A DNA stretch of 64,000 nt from Ceratothoa steindachneri (Eukaryota; Arthropoda; Malacostraca; Isopoda; Cymothoidae), in the NCBI GenBank assembly GCA_963969495.1, contig OZ018322.1:160352348-160416347 (forward strand). Reading direction: 5' to 3'. The position numbers and the translations under genes are program-made. Positions 49,030 to 60,673 of the stretch are shown one piece after another. The notes beneath the pieces were generated by a model. The model saw only the letters and a program-made list of their open reading frames with translations. It had not been told where the DNA came from and ran no database searches. Numbering within the stretch: position 1 is the first letter of the stretch; every line of letters begins with the position of its first letter.

Positions 49030-50340
49030 TGTAAAGTCTACTAGTGGGTGTGCAAGAACTAGGCCGAAGTACAAGGGACAAACGGTGGGGACCTCACTCG
49101 TCCAATTACCGTGGACAGGTAACGTGCTTGAAAATCCCTTAGAGTGGGACATTCAACAATAATGTGCCGAACCGCGAGCACTCCATCAAATGGCGGTGTG
49201 TTCCGCCAGTGTGTACAATTCAGAGACGACAGAAAGCAGCCTGAAGCTGTCGCAGCATCAAAGGTAGGTCTATTGGAACAGATGCGGCGGAATGGCACGT
49301 AACCTTAAGTTTCCCTCGACCATCTTCCATCTTCTTTGCCAAGCAGCCCGGAGAGCTGCCTGTATTCCTGGAATGTAATCTGTGTGAGGAACATCGAAAC
49401 GCTGGTCTGGTCGCACAATCCCCGCGAACTCGTTGGCTCCGTCATTGGTGTGCTCATTCTCCGCAATTTCTAAATGTCCAGGAACCCTACACAAGATAAA
49501 CTCGACATCCTTACGGCTCGCCCAAACTGTGGCGTCACGGATATTATGAACAATAGGAGGCGGAAATTGCAATGCCCAGAGGGCAGTAAGGACGGTTTAT
49601 GAGTCGATATAAATCACAATCCTGTCTCCAAACAGGGCATGTCGCGTTATCTCCGCACCGAGAGGTGTATTTCAACTAGCTGGGCCGTCAAGACAGACAG
49701 AGCGCCTGCTGGAACCCATTTTACATCAAACAGAGGGGATACAGAGTGGAATTCGACCACTTCTTGGGACTTGAAGCATTCCATATACACTGGCATGGTT
49801 ACAGCATGACAGGAAGTGTGCTCCAAATGGGAAAATGTTCAATAATATGAAGGAAGTCGCCAGCCCCCCCACAAAAATCAACCTGTGCATCCGGACAGCA
49901 GAAAGATAGTTTGAGAGAGGAAAATGAAGCGGTTCGCGGGCAGTGATGTGTAAACTCATCCATATTTAGGACGCCTATCCCCAGCTCGTCGATCAGGCCT
50001 TGACCCTGGTATTAATCGAGTAGTCTCGCCAGAAGGGGTGTCTACCGTTCAGATCTCCGAGCAAGAGAAACGGCCTCGGCACCAGTGCAACGAAACGGCT
50101 AAATTCGCCTGCGTTAAGGTCGGTGGACGGTGGAATGTACGCGGAAATAAGAGTATATCTCTTATCCAGGTCCAGTTGCACAGCTTTTTACTAAAGGGAG
50201 GTATCTAAAGTGAAGAAAAGAACGGAGATATCATGCAGGAGGCACGCGCCGAGCATGGTCTCCTGAAAAAATATAGCTAACTGGGAACGGGAGGAAACGA
50301 GCCTCCGCAGCTGCTCTCAGTTCGCTTGGAGTCCGCGTCA
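49030..50340 (-). pseudogene. third LINE: RNase H/C-terminus fused to endonuclease
   Basis: From the 5' side on the minus strand: the EN piece LDKRYTLISAYIPPSTDLNAGEFSRFV...RPFLLLGDLNGRHPFW (49993-50181), then a region matching the SDH end (49826-49960), then straight into RNase H/C-terminus (HVVHNIRDATVWASRKDVEFILCRVPGHLEIAENEHTNDGANEFAG, 49270-49572) and the zinc-region remnant. The reverse transcriptase is absent. The RNase H active-site frame is broken by several stops. Confidence 0.85.
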
Positions 50341-52060
50341 ATTCCATTGAACGAATAAGCCTAGCTTAAAAGAGATGCGGGGATTGGGTGTCGCCTCCCT
50401 GAGGCAGAACTCCGGGTGACGTTGGCTGGACAATGTAACGAAGGCGCTGTCATCTTTGAGGGAAGCTGGGATCGACATGCGAGTCTTTTCCTTTCTCCGC
50501 TTCGAAACCTTAGGCAAGCGGAGCGGCTTTGTAAGCCGTTGTGCCTCTTTTGGGGGATCCACCGTCTGCGAGCCACTCTGCCTATCCCTGGGTGTAGGCA
50601 AAAGAGCCAAAGCTCATTTAGTGCTATCCTCCTTTGAGAGGGCAGCTTTACGAACCCCGGAAGATGGCCTCAAGACTCTCTGCAAGAGAGTTGCTTCCAG
50701 TTGATTCTAACGACTCAATGGAGGCGCTCGTTCGTTTCGCCTTAAGCGAAACGGTGAAAAGAGGTCAGCCCTGGTTTAGCTAGGTCTGAGTTTTCACCCT
50801 TTGCGTCGCCGACTCTCACTGGGGAGCGCACAGGTTGGGTAGAACCAGCAGAAGTTTTCTGAATGGGCGCAAAAACCACCATGCTTGTAGGGGTGAGGGG
50901 GTAGGAGCAGTGGGTGTGTTTCTTAGCATTGAGGCATAGGACGTCGTAGATAGTGCCGTGTTCGCCAAAACCAAGTTCTTAGCCTTGCGAATAAGGGAAA
51001 ATCCCCGGCATAAACGGCCAGGATTTAATTCTCAAGGAGATATGCACAACTTTGCTTCGAAGAAACGTGGTGCGACTCTCTACAATTGACACACTGGGTC
51101 ACACACGATTTAGACTTATCTTGTGCTGACTTGGAGCAACTTACACAGACTTACGGTAACCACGACTTTGCAAGCATAAAGGAGCGAATAGTATTGCCGA
51201 ATCGTTGACAGTAATTGCCCTCCGCGGCGATGGCACAAATGCTTTCACACTGTCGCGATACCGACCGGCACGCACCGAGTCAGAGAGCTTGTCAGAATCT
51301 AACGTGACAAAGAATGTAGGGGTGGATCTTGAGGCCCGTACCTGTTTTCTCATTACAAGTTTGACATTGACAGCCCCATGTCGGCCAGCTCTAAGTTGAT
51401 GTGATCTATGGAGTAGTTTACAAATCCTTTGGGATAAACTCCCCCCTTCTCGAAGTTTATGGTATAGAGCGGCCTCACACTCAGGGGCGTGCAATCAAGA
51501 GTCCGAAGGGTACTAATCATGGCTGCCTTGGAGGAATTCGACGAATTTGCCAAAAGGCTCTCATCCGACAAACGGGTCACCTTCGGCTCTCTAACAATCA
51601 CTCTAGCCATAGCTTGGCTCTGATAGATCATGTTGCCCTTAGTAAACATGTTACCACCAGTGGAGTGAACAACAAGGAAGTATTTGAAGCCAGCGAACTC
51701 TAAAACGCCAGGTAGCCTCTGAATGAGGTGCCCTGTCGCAATCGAGGCTCCGATCTGCCAAGTTCTGGTATTCGTCTGGGATTCACCATCGGAAGAGTAA
51801 CGGGGCTGGACGTGCCGATCTTAGCTTTGTTGCTTACAGAAACGGCCGAGAGCCGTCCGTCCCCGCGACCTCTGCAGAAGGAGAGGAGCCACGAGTCTTT
51901 TTGTTCTTCTTTTTATTTTGTTTTTCTTTTTGGAGAGCCCCCAGGCCATATTAGCCGTCCTCAGCAAGATTCTTTTCCAAATTAAAGAACCAGCCGAGGG
52001 AGGAGGTCCTTCCCTCCTTTTAAGTCCTTGTTCACCCGTGCCCTCTGAGGAGAAGCAATC
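50340..52060 (-). pseudogene. third LINE: ORF1 remnant
   Basis: On the minus strand it is collinear with the intact ORF1: FTKGNMIYQSQAMARVIVREPKVTRLSDESLLANSSNSSKAAMISTLRTLDCTPLSV (51353-51649), ELADMGLSMSNL, VMRKQVRASRSTPTFFVTLDSDKLSDSVRAGRYRDSVKAFVPSPRR (51141-51494), knuckle region near 51060-51190, and a P-rich C-terminal part (50338-50610). Stops and frameshifts are spread through it. Sequence from 52060 to 53165 corresponds to the 5' UTR. Confidence 0.82.
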
Positions 52061-53178
52061 ACAGAAGCGGACTTGGTTTCCTTGCTTAGCACCGAACCCA
52101 TGTTCGATCACATGCATGATAATACCACTCTGGAGCTGGGTCGCCTCAGGGACCATGGTCCATCTCAAGGGATGGGGGGCTCCATGTGGCAATCTCTCTC
52201 CAAGACATCACTTGTCTCATTTCAGGTACTTTTGGTCCTTTCCTTTTGGGACAGCGAGCCGGTATCTGTCGGGAAAAAGAGGGGGGAAGATATCCTGAAG
52301 CCCTGCAAGCTAGTCATGCAAGTATGCAGGATACTTGGGAGCAGGCGAAAACGGACCCTGCCATCCCTTGCTCTCCTAAGAGGGCTGGTCCTATTAAGCC
52401 GCTCCCACCGGGAGCTGTCAATTATGGGCCGCCTGCCTTTCTTAGCAGTCCCCTTAGAAAACATAGGGGAGACTTACGCTTGGGAAATGTAGTCGCCCAC
52501 CGAGGGCTCTAGAGAACCTGATGAATGGGATTCCCCTATACCCGTAGGTAAAGGAGAAGAGTAAGCCTCCTCTCCAGCTGAACAGTTTTGTAGGGTCACT
52601 TGCGAAAGATAGGGCGTGGGCACCTCAATCTTTTTCGATGGTATAGTGGAAGGTAAAGGGGAACTATTTTTTTGAGAAGTTTCCTATATGAGCATGGGGA
52701 CACTATTATTAAGACAGGAAGCAAACGCTCACCACCCCATACAGTACCCCGCTCGGCCAAGGTTGAACACGGGACCTGCATAACCAGCTGCTGCCATTTG
52801 ATGCTACTATTTCCGCCTAGTGACCTGGCAGCCCATCAGCGTGGGAGCACATCTAGGGCACGGCGTAAAATGTATAAACTTTAAATCAGAAAGAAAAAGG
52901 ATGTGAGGAAGGGGAAGGGGACAACGTCCCATTCCGCCCAACACTGTTCCTAATAGTTCGGTTGAAGTATGCTGGTCGTCGTCTAGCCTGTGAAACTACA
53001 AGCTGAATAAAGTAAGTAGCGTAGAGGTTGTAGGTAATGTGAGGAAGTAAAGTGAAAACAACGGTTGTAAGGAAGAAGGAGAAGAGGCTAAGTTAGTGCC
53101 TCGTAGAACGCTGAGTCCTGTTAGCACGGTGAACAGGAAGGCAAATTGCTGCGCCCCTTACGAGGCTTTGCTTTGGGA

Positions 53179-53910
53179 AGTATTTAAAGCTAAGCGAACT
53201 CCACCATTCTATCATACAAAATATTATAGTAAAAGAGAAGACGTGGGTAATGTTAAACAGCGCACAAGGTAGACAAATATATAACTTACAATTCTTTAGA
53301 GGAATCTTCGATTTTAGCGAGAACTTTTCCTTTAATTGCTTTCCAAGCAATTTGATCTATTTAAACTTTAGTGATTCTGTAGGGAATCTGTAAGCCTGGA
53401 ACATGTGCTCTGCTGTGACTCGCCTGTTAAAAGAGCTGAGAATCAGGCCTTGTCAGCGTATCGAACTTAAATCCAGAATAATTGCTTCTCTACGACTCTA
53501 AAAGTGGGTAAATTGGTGCCTACTCTCTAATCAGAATGTTCGCGGCCCGATTAAATTCTAAATTATTTGTTGCCTTCAAATTTGGCCTTTTTAACTTTGA
53601 TCATGATCATGTTCGATCATAATATGAGAAACAACTGGATGATTTTAAAACTTAAGCATCTATATTTGATAAACGGGCAATTTAAGTAAATTTTCAAAAC
53701 ATGAAAAGCACCGGTTTACGTTCTTTTAACCTTCACACCTTTTCATGATTTAAACGCTTTCCTAAGGATTAAGGCGTTAGGCAATTATTTTCGATCGATA
53801 AATTTTCCCCTTGCTGCTCTCTTATATCTGAAATTTTTTCGTCATTCTATCTCTGTTCTTTCGTTTTATTTCACTAGTTTGGGTATCCATTTTCTTTTTA
53901 AGGATCTCCC
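53179..53910 (+). repeat. diverged repeat, copy B (right part)
   Basis: It is collinear with 44985-45700. The match continues across the LINE insertion (48690-48722 on the left side), which implies that the LINE landed inside this repeat. There is no coding content. Confidence 0.45.
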
Positions 53911-54334
53911 GTGATTGAGTAGATTTTTGTTGTTAAAATGCGAAATTTGGGTGGTCAGCGAAGAAAAGTCAGCGCGCTAAAACTATCAATCGGATTGGTT
54001 CTCTATTCTAAAGCCCGTTGATATTTAGTATAGTTTAACCACTCCTTAAATTGGGAAGGTTGATACTAACATATGCCTAGCTTCTTTTACAACTACCTAA
54101 TGAAGTTGTTTCCTATTTCAGTTCGATCCTAAGTTGCGTAAATAAACTGATACAGACTTGCTTGCAGGATTGCAAAAGAATTATGACAATGATAAAAGGA
54201 TAATATACGATAAAAATATGGACTATACGTCAGCATGAACGTATTGATGTTAGGCCAATAGTAAATTCATTTTTATACATTGTGAAAAGATCCAACTAAA
54301 ATAATCTTTGGTGTGTGTTACTCTTATAATGTCC

Positions 54335-54945
54335 TCTCAATCTGCTGAAAGAATGTCTGTCATTGCTAAACTCTTAGAATCAATCATAACGGATAAATTA
54401 TTCGAGAAATTGGTAAATCATCGCCTGCTAAGCAGCAATTAACATGGTCTTAGTAGGCGTCATTCTTTTTAAACAAATCTAGTTATGATCATTTTAAAGC
54501 TGTTGACGCAATTTAACTCGACTTTAAAAGACTTTTGGATTCGCTAAAGCAAGGTCAACTCTTCGATTAGATTGGAAATTGCCATATAAATCGTAGAGGT
54601 GTCTTTCGAGCTGAATTATCTGATTGGGTTTATATGACAAGAGGTGTTCCAAAGGGTTTATTGTTGGATCTTGTACTGTTCTTAATATTGATAACCAATC
54701 TACATTGTAATGTGTTAAGCAAGGGAGCTATTTCTGTGGACGATACAAATATGGGCATAAATCATACGCTAGAATCGACACTAGGGTGTCGCATAAAATT
54801 AAAGATGGTGATATACACTCAAGCACATGACGCCCTGGTAGCCTCTTGTGTGAAACTAAATACTGTAAAATTTTATTTAATTTCCGCAATAATAGTGGAG
54901 CCAGGAATTGTCTACTTCATGTATTTTGAGTGATATTGATCACTT
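54335..54945 (+). pseudogene. CR1/L2-like LINE reverse transcriptase, 5' part
   Basis: The plus-strand translation gives MSVIAKLLESIITDKLFEKLVNHRLLSSN-HG near 54350, matching the RT motif LLE.II.DKL..FLV.H.LLSSNQHGF of CR1/L2-like elements. MTRGVPKGLLLDLVLFLILITNL follows (54634-54700), then VDDTNMGINHTL (catalytic A/V-DD near 54736). The first catalytic segment is lost in an internal deletion near 54500. It breaks off near 54945; the C-terminal part of the same protein resumes at about 57590. Confidence 0.75.
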
Positions 54946-54990
54946 TAAAATTGAAGTTATTTCTTCTCTTCCTAAGATGTCTGAAGTGCA

Positions 54991-57290
54991 ATGGCATGTG
55001 TTAGGCGATCACAAGATACGCCTTTTGATACGGACTCTTCTGAGATCATTCCCGGAAACAGACTGCCCACTCAGATGAACGTGTTGGCCTTGTTCTTGTT
55101 CCACCATATCAATAAGAAGGATTTCGTTACGGCAGCCGCTGGCTCCACCACCACCAAATTCCTCGACGTCTGGAAGAAGATCAACATTCCAACCTCTGAC
55201 CCTTCTTATGTCAAGAAGAAAGTCATGAAGCTTTTCAGCGACTTCAAAACAAGAAGCTGAAGAATCGCACGAGAGAGAGGGACGTGGCAAAGCGAGGAAT
55301 TTCCGAGGACTTCTTGGAACACATTTTCTACGTGGCCCACGCAGATGTCATAACCTCAAAAATACGTGAGGAGGACAAGGAGATCCTGAGGTCCCAATGT
55401 GAAGACAGGACGAGCTCTTCAATGGCTGGAGTTGAGCACACTTCAGTCAACAAGCAGGGATGTGCCTGGCTGAAGAGAAAGCGAGAGGACGATCAACAAG
55501 AGAGGTAGGCCACAGCTGTGTCTTCCATGTTGACGAAGTATGGGGCTCTCGAGACATCTTCGGGGTCGTCATCGTCGACCGAATATGATGATACGTTCCT
55601 GTGTTCAAAGCCTGCAAAATCACCTTGTCTTCGCCGTCCAGCAAACAAGTTAAACAAGGAGATGACCCTTTCCTAGGATCGGGACAACCTGTCGGTTCGG
55701 AATGCCACCTCGTTATTTGCAGAGACTGCCATCACACCTGGCCACAACATCAACGATCTTACCCTGTTTCGCTCCTGTATTGACTGCGCTAGCGTGAAGA
55801 ACAGAGAGAAAATCGCGGTGGGGCTGGCCTGGGGCACGGAAGTACCCTTGGTCCTCCACTGGGACTCGAAGCTACTCACTAATATCACGGATGACAAATC
55901 ACTGGAGTATAGGATTGCAGTCTTGCTCACTAGAGAGGACATACAAGAACTCCTGGGCGTCCCTGTTTCCGCTAACGAAACCGGATGAGCAGTGGCCGAC
56001 ACAGTCCTGAAGCTTGTACGGCAGAATGGCCTGGAAAACCACATCATCGGCATCGGGTTCAATACCACAGCGTCCAATACAGACCTCGTGCAAGGTGCGT
56101 GTACACGGATCGAGCGGGAGCTGCACCGTCCCCTGCTCTGGTTAACGAGCCAGCACCATGTTTGAGGTTGTGCTGAAGGACGTTTTTAAATTTTGGCACG
56201 GTCCGTCTTTTGACCCGGACATTGCCCTATTCAAGAAGCTGCAGAAACGATAGCCATTATCTACCAGAGCAAAGCCAAGCCCTTGGACACTAACTCCTTG
56301 TCGGCCGAGCAGGACACCCGACGGCAGTCCATAAACAAACTTCTGCGCTACCTCTTGGAGGCTGGATCTTATCCGCGTAAAGACTACCAAGAGCTGATAG
56401 AGCTCTGTCTTGCGTTCCTGGGTGGTGACATGCCAATGTCCTTCAGAGTTCCTGCCGCTTACCACATGGCCCGCTGGATGGAAAAAGGGATTTATGGCAT
56501 CAAGATCGAGCTCTTCGCCGAGTAGCTCCAACTGACAGGTCGGGAAGAGAAGGAAATGATCTAAATGTCGTTGTTTGTGGCAATGGTATACATCAATTAC
56601 TGGAACGAAGCACCCATTGTCACCCACGCCCCGAAGAATGACAGGAACTTTATCCAAGACATCGCGGACTATGGGGATCGGAGCGTTAGCGCTGTTCCCG
56701 ACTGAGCCACCTGTGATAGTTGTCGAATGACCTTATCGGGCTGGCGCTTTTCAACAAAAAATTGGACGAGAGGGAGAGGGTCGCCATCGTCCAGGCCATG
56801 AAGACACGACTGGAATTAAAGAACGGCTCACGATAAATTCAGTGAAAGGATCTTAAATTGCGAGAGCCACCTTCCACCTGGGCAATGGTCCGATCGTCGA
56901 AAGTCATCAAAGGCCTTCTGGGAGAACAGACCTGCCTCGACGAAAATCCGGCGACCTGGCCATCCAAGCCCATGTACCTACTGGCCCACAAGCGAGTTGT
57001 CACCCCCCGTGTGACTAACGACGTTGCCGAGCGTGGCATCAACCTCGTCAATCGATTTGTTGGTTAGCGGACCAAGAGCCAGAAACAGACATAGTTCCTC
57101 CTGAGGGCAGTTCTGATGCACAAACAGGCGTTGCCGAAAAAGACAAAGGAGCAGCTGAAGAGCAACGTGGTTAAGGACGTCTAAGGTAGCCGAAGAGGTG
57201 GTGAAGGGGCCCTTCCTGGATCCAAGATTATTAGCTGATGTTCTGTGTTATCATTTGTCTCTGATCCTCGTCTTTCAATAAATTATCTTC
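54991..57290 (+). pseudogene. intronless repeated arthropod protein (HWDSKLL / TTASNT family), possible transposase
   Basis: It is GC-richer than its surroundings, with one frame readable over about 2.2 kb with few stops (55258, 55507, 55673, 55987 and others). Visible segments: MNVLALFLFHHINKKDFVTAAAGSTTTKFLDVWKKINIPTSDPSYVKKKVMKLFSDF; REKIAVGLAWGTEVPLVLHWDSKLLTNIT; RIAVLLTREDIQELLGVPVSANETG; IIGIGFNTTASNT; RIERELHRPLLWLTSQHHVFEVVLKDVF; TNDVAERGINLVNRFVG. From memory, similar proteins are multi-copy in arthropod genomes. An Asp after HW, a (D/N)TTASN segment and an HH segment resemble the order of hAT-type RNase H-fold transposases; that link is inference. The family usually has Asp in FDTTASNT; here it is Asn. 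An AATAAA lies at 57278-57283. It interrupts a CR1-like LINE. Confidence 0.7.
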
Positions 57291-57589
57291 CGTTTACTGC
57301 CTTTTTCTATCTTACGTGATGGTTTTCTCTAGAGAAACAATCATTTTGTGATCCCAGAAAATATGGACCGATATTGATGAAATTTTCTCTGAATCATTTC
57401 CAAACATGTACGAGCAATGACGAAGTGTGCTGGTATCGATACCGACAAGTTTAAATTTTACTTATATGACTTTGGGAGATCCTATTTGTTCCGACACATG
57501 GCACCTTCCGTTGAATATGAGTAATCGTAGAGTAATGCAGATTAGATTGAACAACAGCTAGCATAAAATTTAATATAGTCTTGGGGGAC

Positions 57590-58080
57590 ACGTAATAGAA
57601 TGTGTGACATAGAAGCACGATCTTTAGATTCTAGTTTCAAGCCACTTGAAATTCTCAATACAGTGTGCTCCAGTAGAAAAACAAATGAAACGAACGATGG
57701 GTTTCAATGCATTTCAATAATAAAAGTAGACATTATCCCCTGATTATTTAAGTCAATTGTTCGGCCTCAGTTCACGTATGCTTTCCATCTATGGTCTCCT
57801 TTTTCAAGACGAAATCTCGATATATTAGAGAGATTGCAGCTTAGGCGACTAAACTTACTCCTGAGCTTTGTAACTCTTACTACCATGATAGACTCAAGTC
57901 ACTGAACCTGATTTCTCTGAAGTATCAGAGGCTGCGTAGGCAAATAATTGAGGTAGTCGAGATGAAAAAAGGGTTCGAGAATAGAAATTTTCAGCTATTT
58001 TTCTAAAAGGTGCTCCAGTGTATAATGAAAAATATCGGATTTAAGCTTAAAACGATTTCCTCTTGTAACTTTTACAAAAA
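57590..58080 (+). pseudogene. CR1/L2-like LINE reverse transcriptase, 3' part
   Basis: Readable pieces are LVSSHLKFSIQCAPVEKQMKRTMGF, IVRPQFTYAFHLWSPFFKTKSRYIREI, ATKLTPELCNSYYHDRLKSLNLISLKYQRLRRQIIEVVEMKKGFEN. These match the C-terminal RT/thumb of CR1-like elements (VRP.LEYA...WSP, ATKLIPEL..L.Y..RL..LNL.SL.YRRLRGDLIEV.K..KG). The position after the 54335-54945 fragment and the same strand support one element interrupted by the DNA in between. Stops occur within the frame. Confidence 0.78.
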
Positions 58081-60582
58081 AAGATAGAATAAACATATTT
58101 AAAATATAGGGAGGAGCACACATGCTAATAACAGAATTCACAATCAGCATTCTAGAATATTAGTTAATAAGATATACAACTGAATCATCGTTATGCGTTG
58201 TAATAGTAAATAAACCAATCTTACCACTTTTCTTAATTCTCTACTCTCACACGACCCTTATTCCCCCAAGAGTAGACTTAGATTTAACCAAGGGTCTTTA
58301 CTCGTCTGTAGTTCCGTAAATTCATAATAGTGCTCTTACAGATCGAAAAGGATCTGGATGGGGATGGAAGCTGGATGAATAAATACTGAAATTAATTAGT
58401 TAAACTGTAATTTGTTTAGTTAAATTTAAAAAAACCGATGAAACAAATAATAAGCCGTATTCAGTTTAGGGACAAAATAAGAATATCAGTGCTCTTCGAT
58501 TTATGCTAATTACGATATTTTATAGAGAAAAAAATCAAAATTTAGATTTAATCTATTATCAAACGCATTTCGTTTTTTTTTTCTTAATTTAAATCTAGCT
58601 TGGAAGGTCTGAAAACAGATTTCCCTCGGTACCCCATAGATAAATTAAGAAATTTTTGGTGACATGTAGGATCTTTACACTGTATCATGAGTTCGTGATT
58701 TCCACAGTTTGACATACAGACTAATCTAGGTCTATATTGTTAGAGCAAGTTAAGATATTTGTAGAATTTAGTAGTACCACTTTCTTTGATGATCTATTCT
58801 ATCTCCTTCCAACTAGGCCTTTGCTACCCAAAGACTTGCCAGGATTATTTTTATTTTATGTGAGTTTCGTTAACTGTTCGTTGCATCTCGTTCTAGATTG
58901 AAAAGCGAGAGTATTCACAATTAACAAATTAAGCTCAAGTTTTCTCAATTTGGCGCAATTAGTAGTTTGCTAGAAAGTCACATTTCTTCTGTAAAGCTAT
59001 TAACAACTAAGCCATAAATTCATTAAGAGATCACCATTGGATGAATCATAATTGTCACAAGGTACTCAGGTCGGATAAAGCGACAGTTCATTGCATCAAG
59101 GTTCATTTGATATACTTTGGAAAGGAAATAAGGCAAATCGTCTTGAAACTTAAAAACATTTTGAAAAGAATTATAGCGGTAAATTGTTTATGGTGGTTTA
59201 GGTAGTTTATTTAAAATAGCGACAATGAATAATGAAAGATTCAGGTCAATTACCTGAGGAATAACTGATGATCCTTATTCTCTTCACCTATCAACCGCCT
59301 TAAGTCAACTATAGAAAAATCATTAGGGAAGTAAATACATCAAAGGAAATGGCGTAGAATAAGCATAAATTGAAATATAGAAAAAAGGAAATACGTAGAA
59401 AGTATATTTACGTAGAAGGATGGGACTATAGAAGAGGTGTAAAACTTTGGAACCTGTGGTCACTGAGTATTGGTGATGATGAATACTTAGTCAATTAGTC
59501 CGAAGGGAAACTTGATGACTAGTTTTTAAGTCCGTTTTAGGTGAGTTACTAATATTCAGATAACAGCTTTAATAAAAAAAAATTAACAACTTTAAGAAAA
59601 TAAGTCCACTTCGTCGTTAAAGTGACCGAAGTAAAATGGTTGTCTGATGGGTTGGATTTGATTAGAAAAATAAGATCTATGAAATTTGTAAAAACTCATA
59701 ATTTTGTTGTGGAAGGGAACTGGGTTACTAGTGTGAAACGGCTCAACCAAAAGTATCTTAAAGTTTATGTTTATCATGGACCTAATTGGGATTAATTATG
59801 TGATGCATTATATAAAGAAAGAAGGTAATCGATTTGCCAGAAGTGCAGACAATAGAAGATGCCATTCGAACTTCGTGGAGAAAGGCGGGTGAGGTAATAT
59901 TTGTCCCGATCCCTTTCTTATTATACTACAAGCAATAATATGAAGACTGCAATTAAAGTTCTTCTACGAAGGTTTTCTAGATTGTCTCCTGTAAGAACAT
60001 AATCCTGGAGTGATCGTGCCTAGAGGTCTGGAACCAAATGAAAACCCAAACGTCAAAATTCAGGTAAGAACTCTATCAGTGTTCTCTATATGGAATTTGA
60101 TCACTTCTATCCTTCCCACATGGTCCTATAATGTTTGATTCTTGGAGATTGAGGCACTTTGGCTTTTTTGGACTGCGTTTATAAGGGCGAAGACAAAGGG
60201 ATGGGATTGGAAAATGAAACTTGTGTAAACACCATCCCTAGGAAATAACGAAATGTAGATGTGCATGCCCAGTCCTTTTATGCTATTCTTGTTCCTCTAA
60301 ATGACCTTGACCATGTTCCCCACGGATATGTGTTAGACTTTAAGTAGTGGTAGTGGGATTAAATTTAATCCATACAATAGAAATAAAAAATTAATTACTA
60401 AATTATTCTTAGAATCTTCCACGATTTAATTATGGTAACGGGTGCACTATTTAATTCCAGAGAGATTCGGTTGAAATATATGTAAATGTGTACCATCCCA
60501 CAGAACCATAAGAATCGGAAATTCAACTGTACATAGGCTGGTCTTCTAAATTTACGCCCGTCCAATTGAAATGAATCCCATT
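58081..60582. other. AT-rich intergenic DNA, possible small LINE tail
   Basis: Around 59380-59520 a plus-strand frame reads YRRGVKLWNLWSL, a weak match to the last residues (R-V-x-x-W-N-x-L-P) of CR1-like ORF2 proteins. The rest shows no coding sequence. Confidence 0.35.
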
Positions 60583-60673
60583 TTAACCCTTTATCAGGCC
60601 AGTGATCAGATATGATCACTTATATGAACTTTCTAAATGGCAATTATTCTATAGGCGCCAAATAAAGGGTTAA
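60583..60673. mobile_element. 83-bp piggyBac-type MITE
   Basis: TTAA at 60583-60586 and 60670-60673 flank an 83-bp element starting CCCTTTAT and ending ATAAAGGG. TTAA targets and CCC ends are the hallmarks of piggyBac insertions. Inside is a perfect 8-bp stem AGTGATCA / TGATCACT with a GATA loop (60601-60620). No coding sequence. It could be a solo end of a larger deleted element. Confidence 0.75.

Larger units (their letters stand above)
48723..53165 (-). mobile_element. third I-group LINE, RT domain deleted, target duplications intact
   Basis: The 4443-bp minus-strand relative of the LINE at 19539-26532 is bounded by perfect 13-bp duplications CTTTGCTTTGGGA at 48710-48722 and 53166-53178. 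It has a degenerate A-rich tail (48723-48740), the shared 3' end block GGGGACTGCCTACTTGGGCAT, and the shared 5' end near 53165. The RNase H segment is joined directly to the endonuclease segment near 49826, removing the part matching about 20700-22935 of the younger copy. Deletion and decay make it non-autonomous. Confidence 0.93.
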
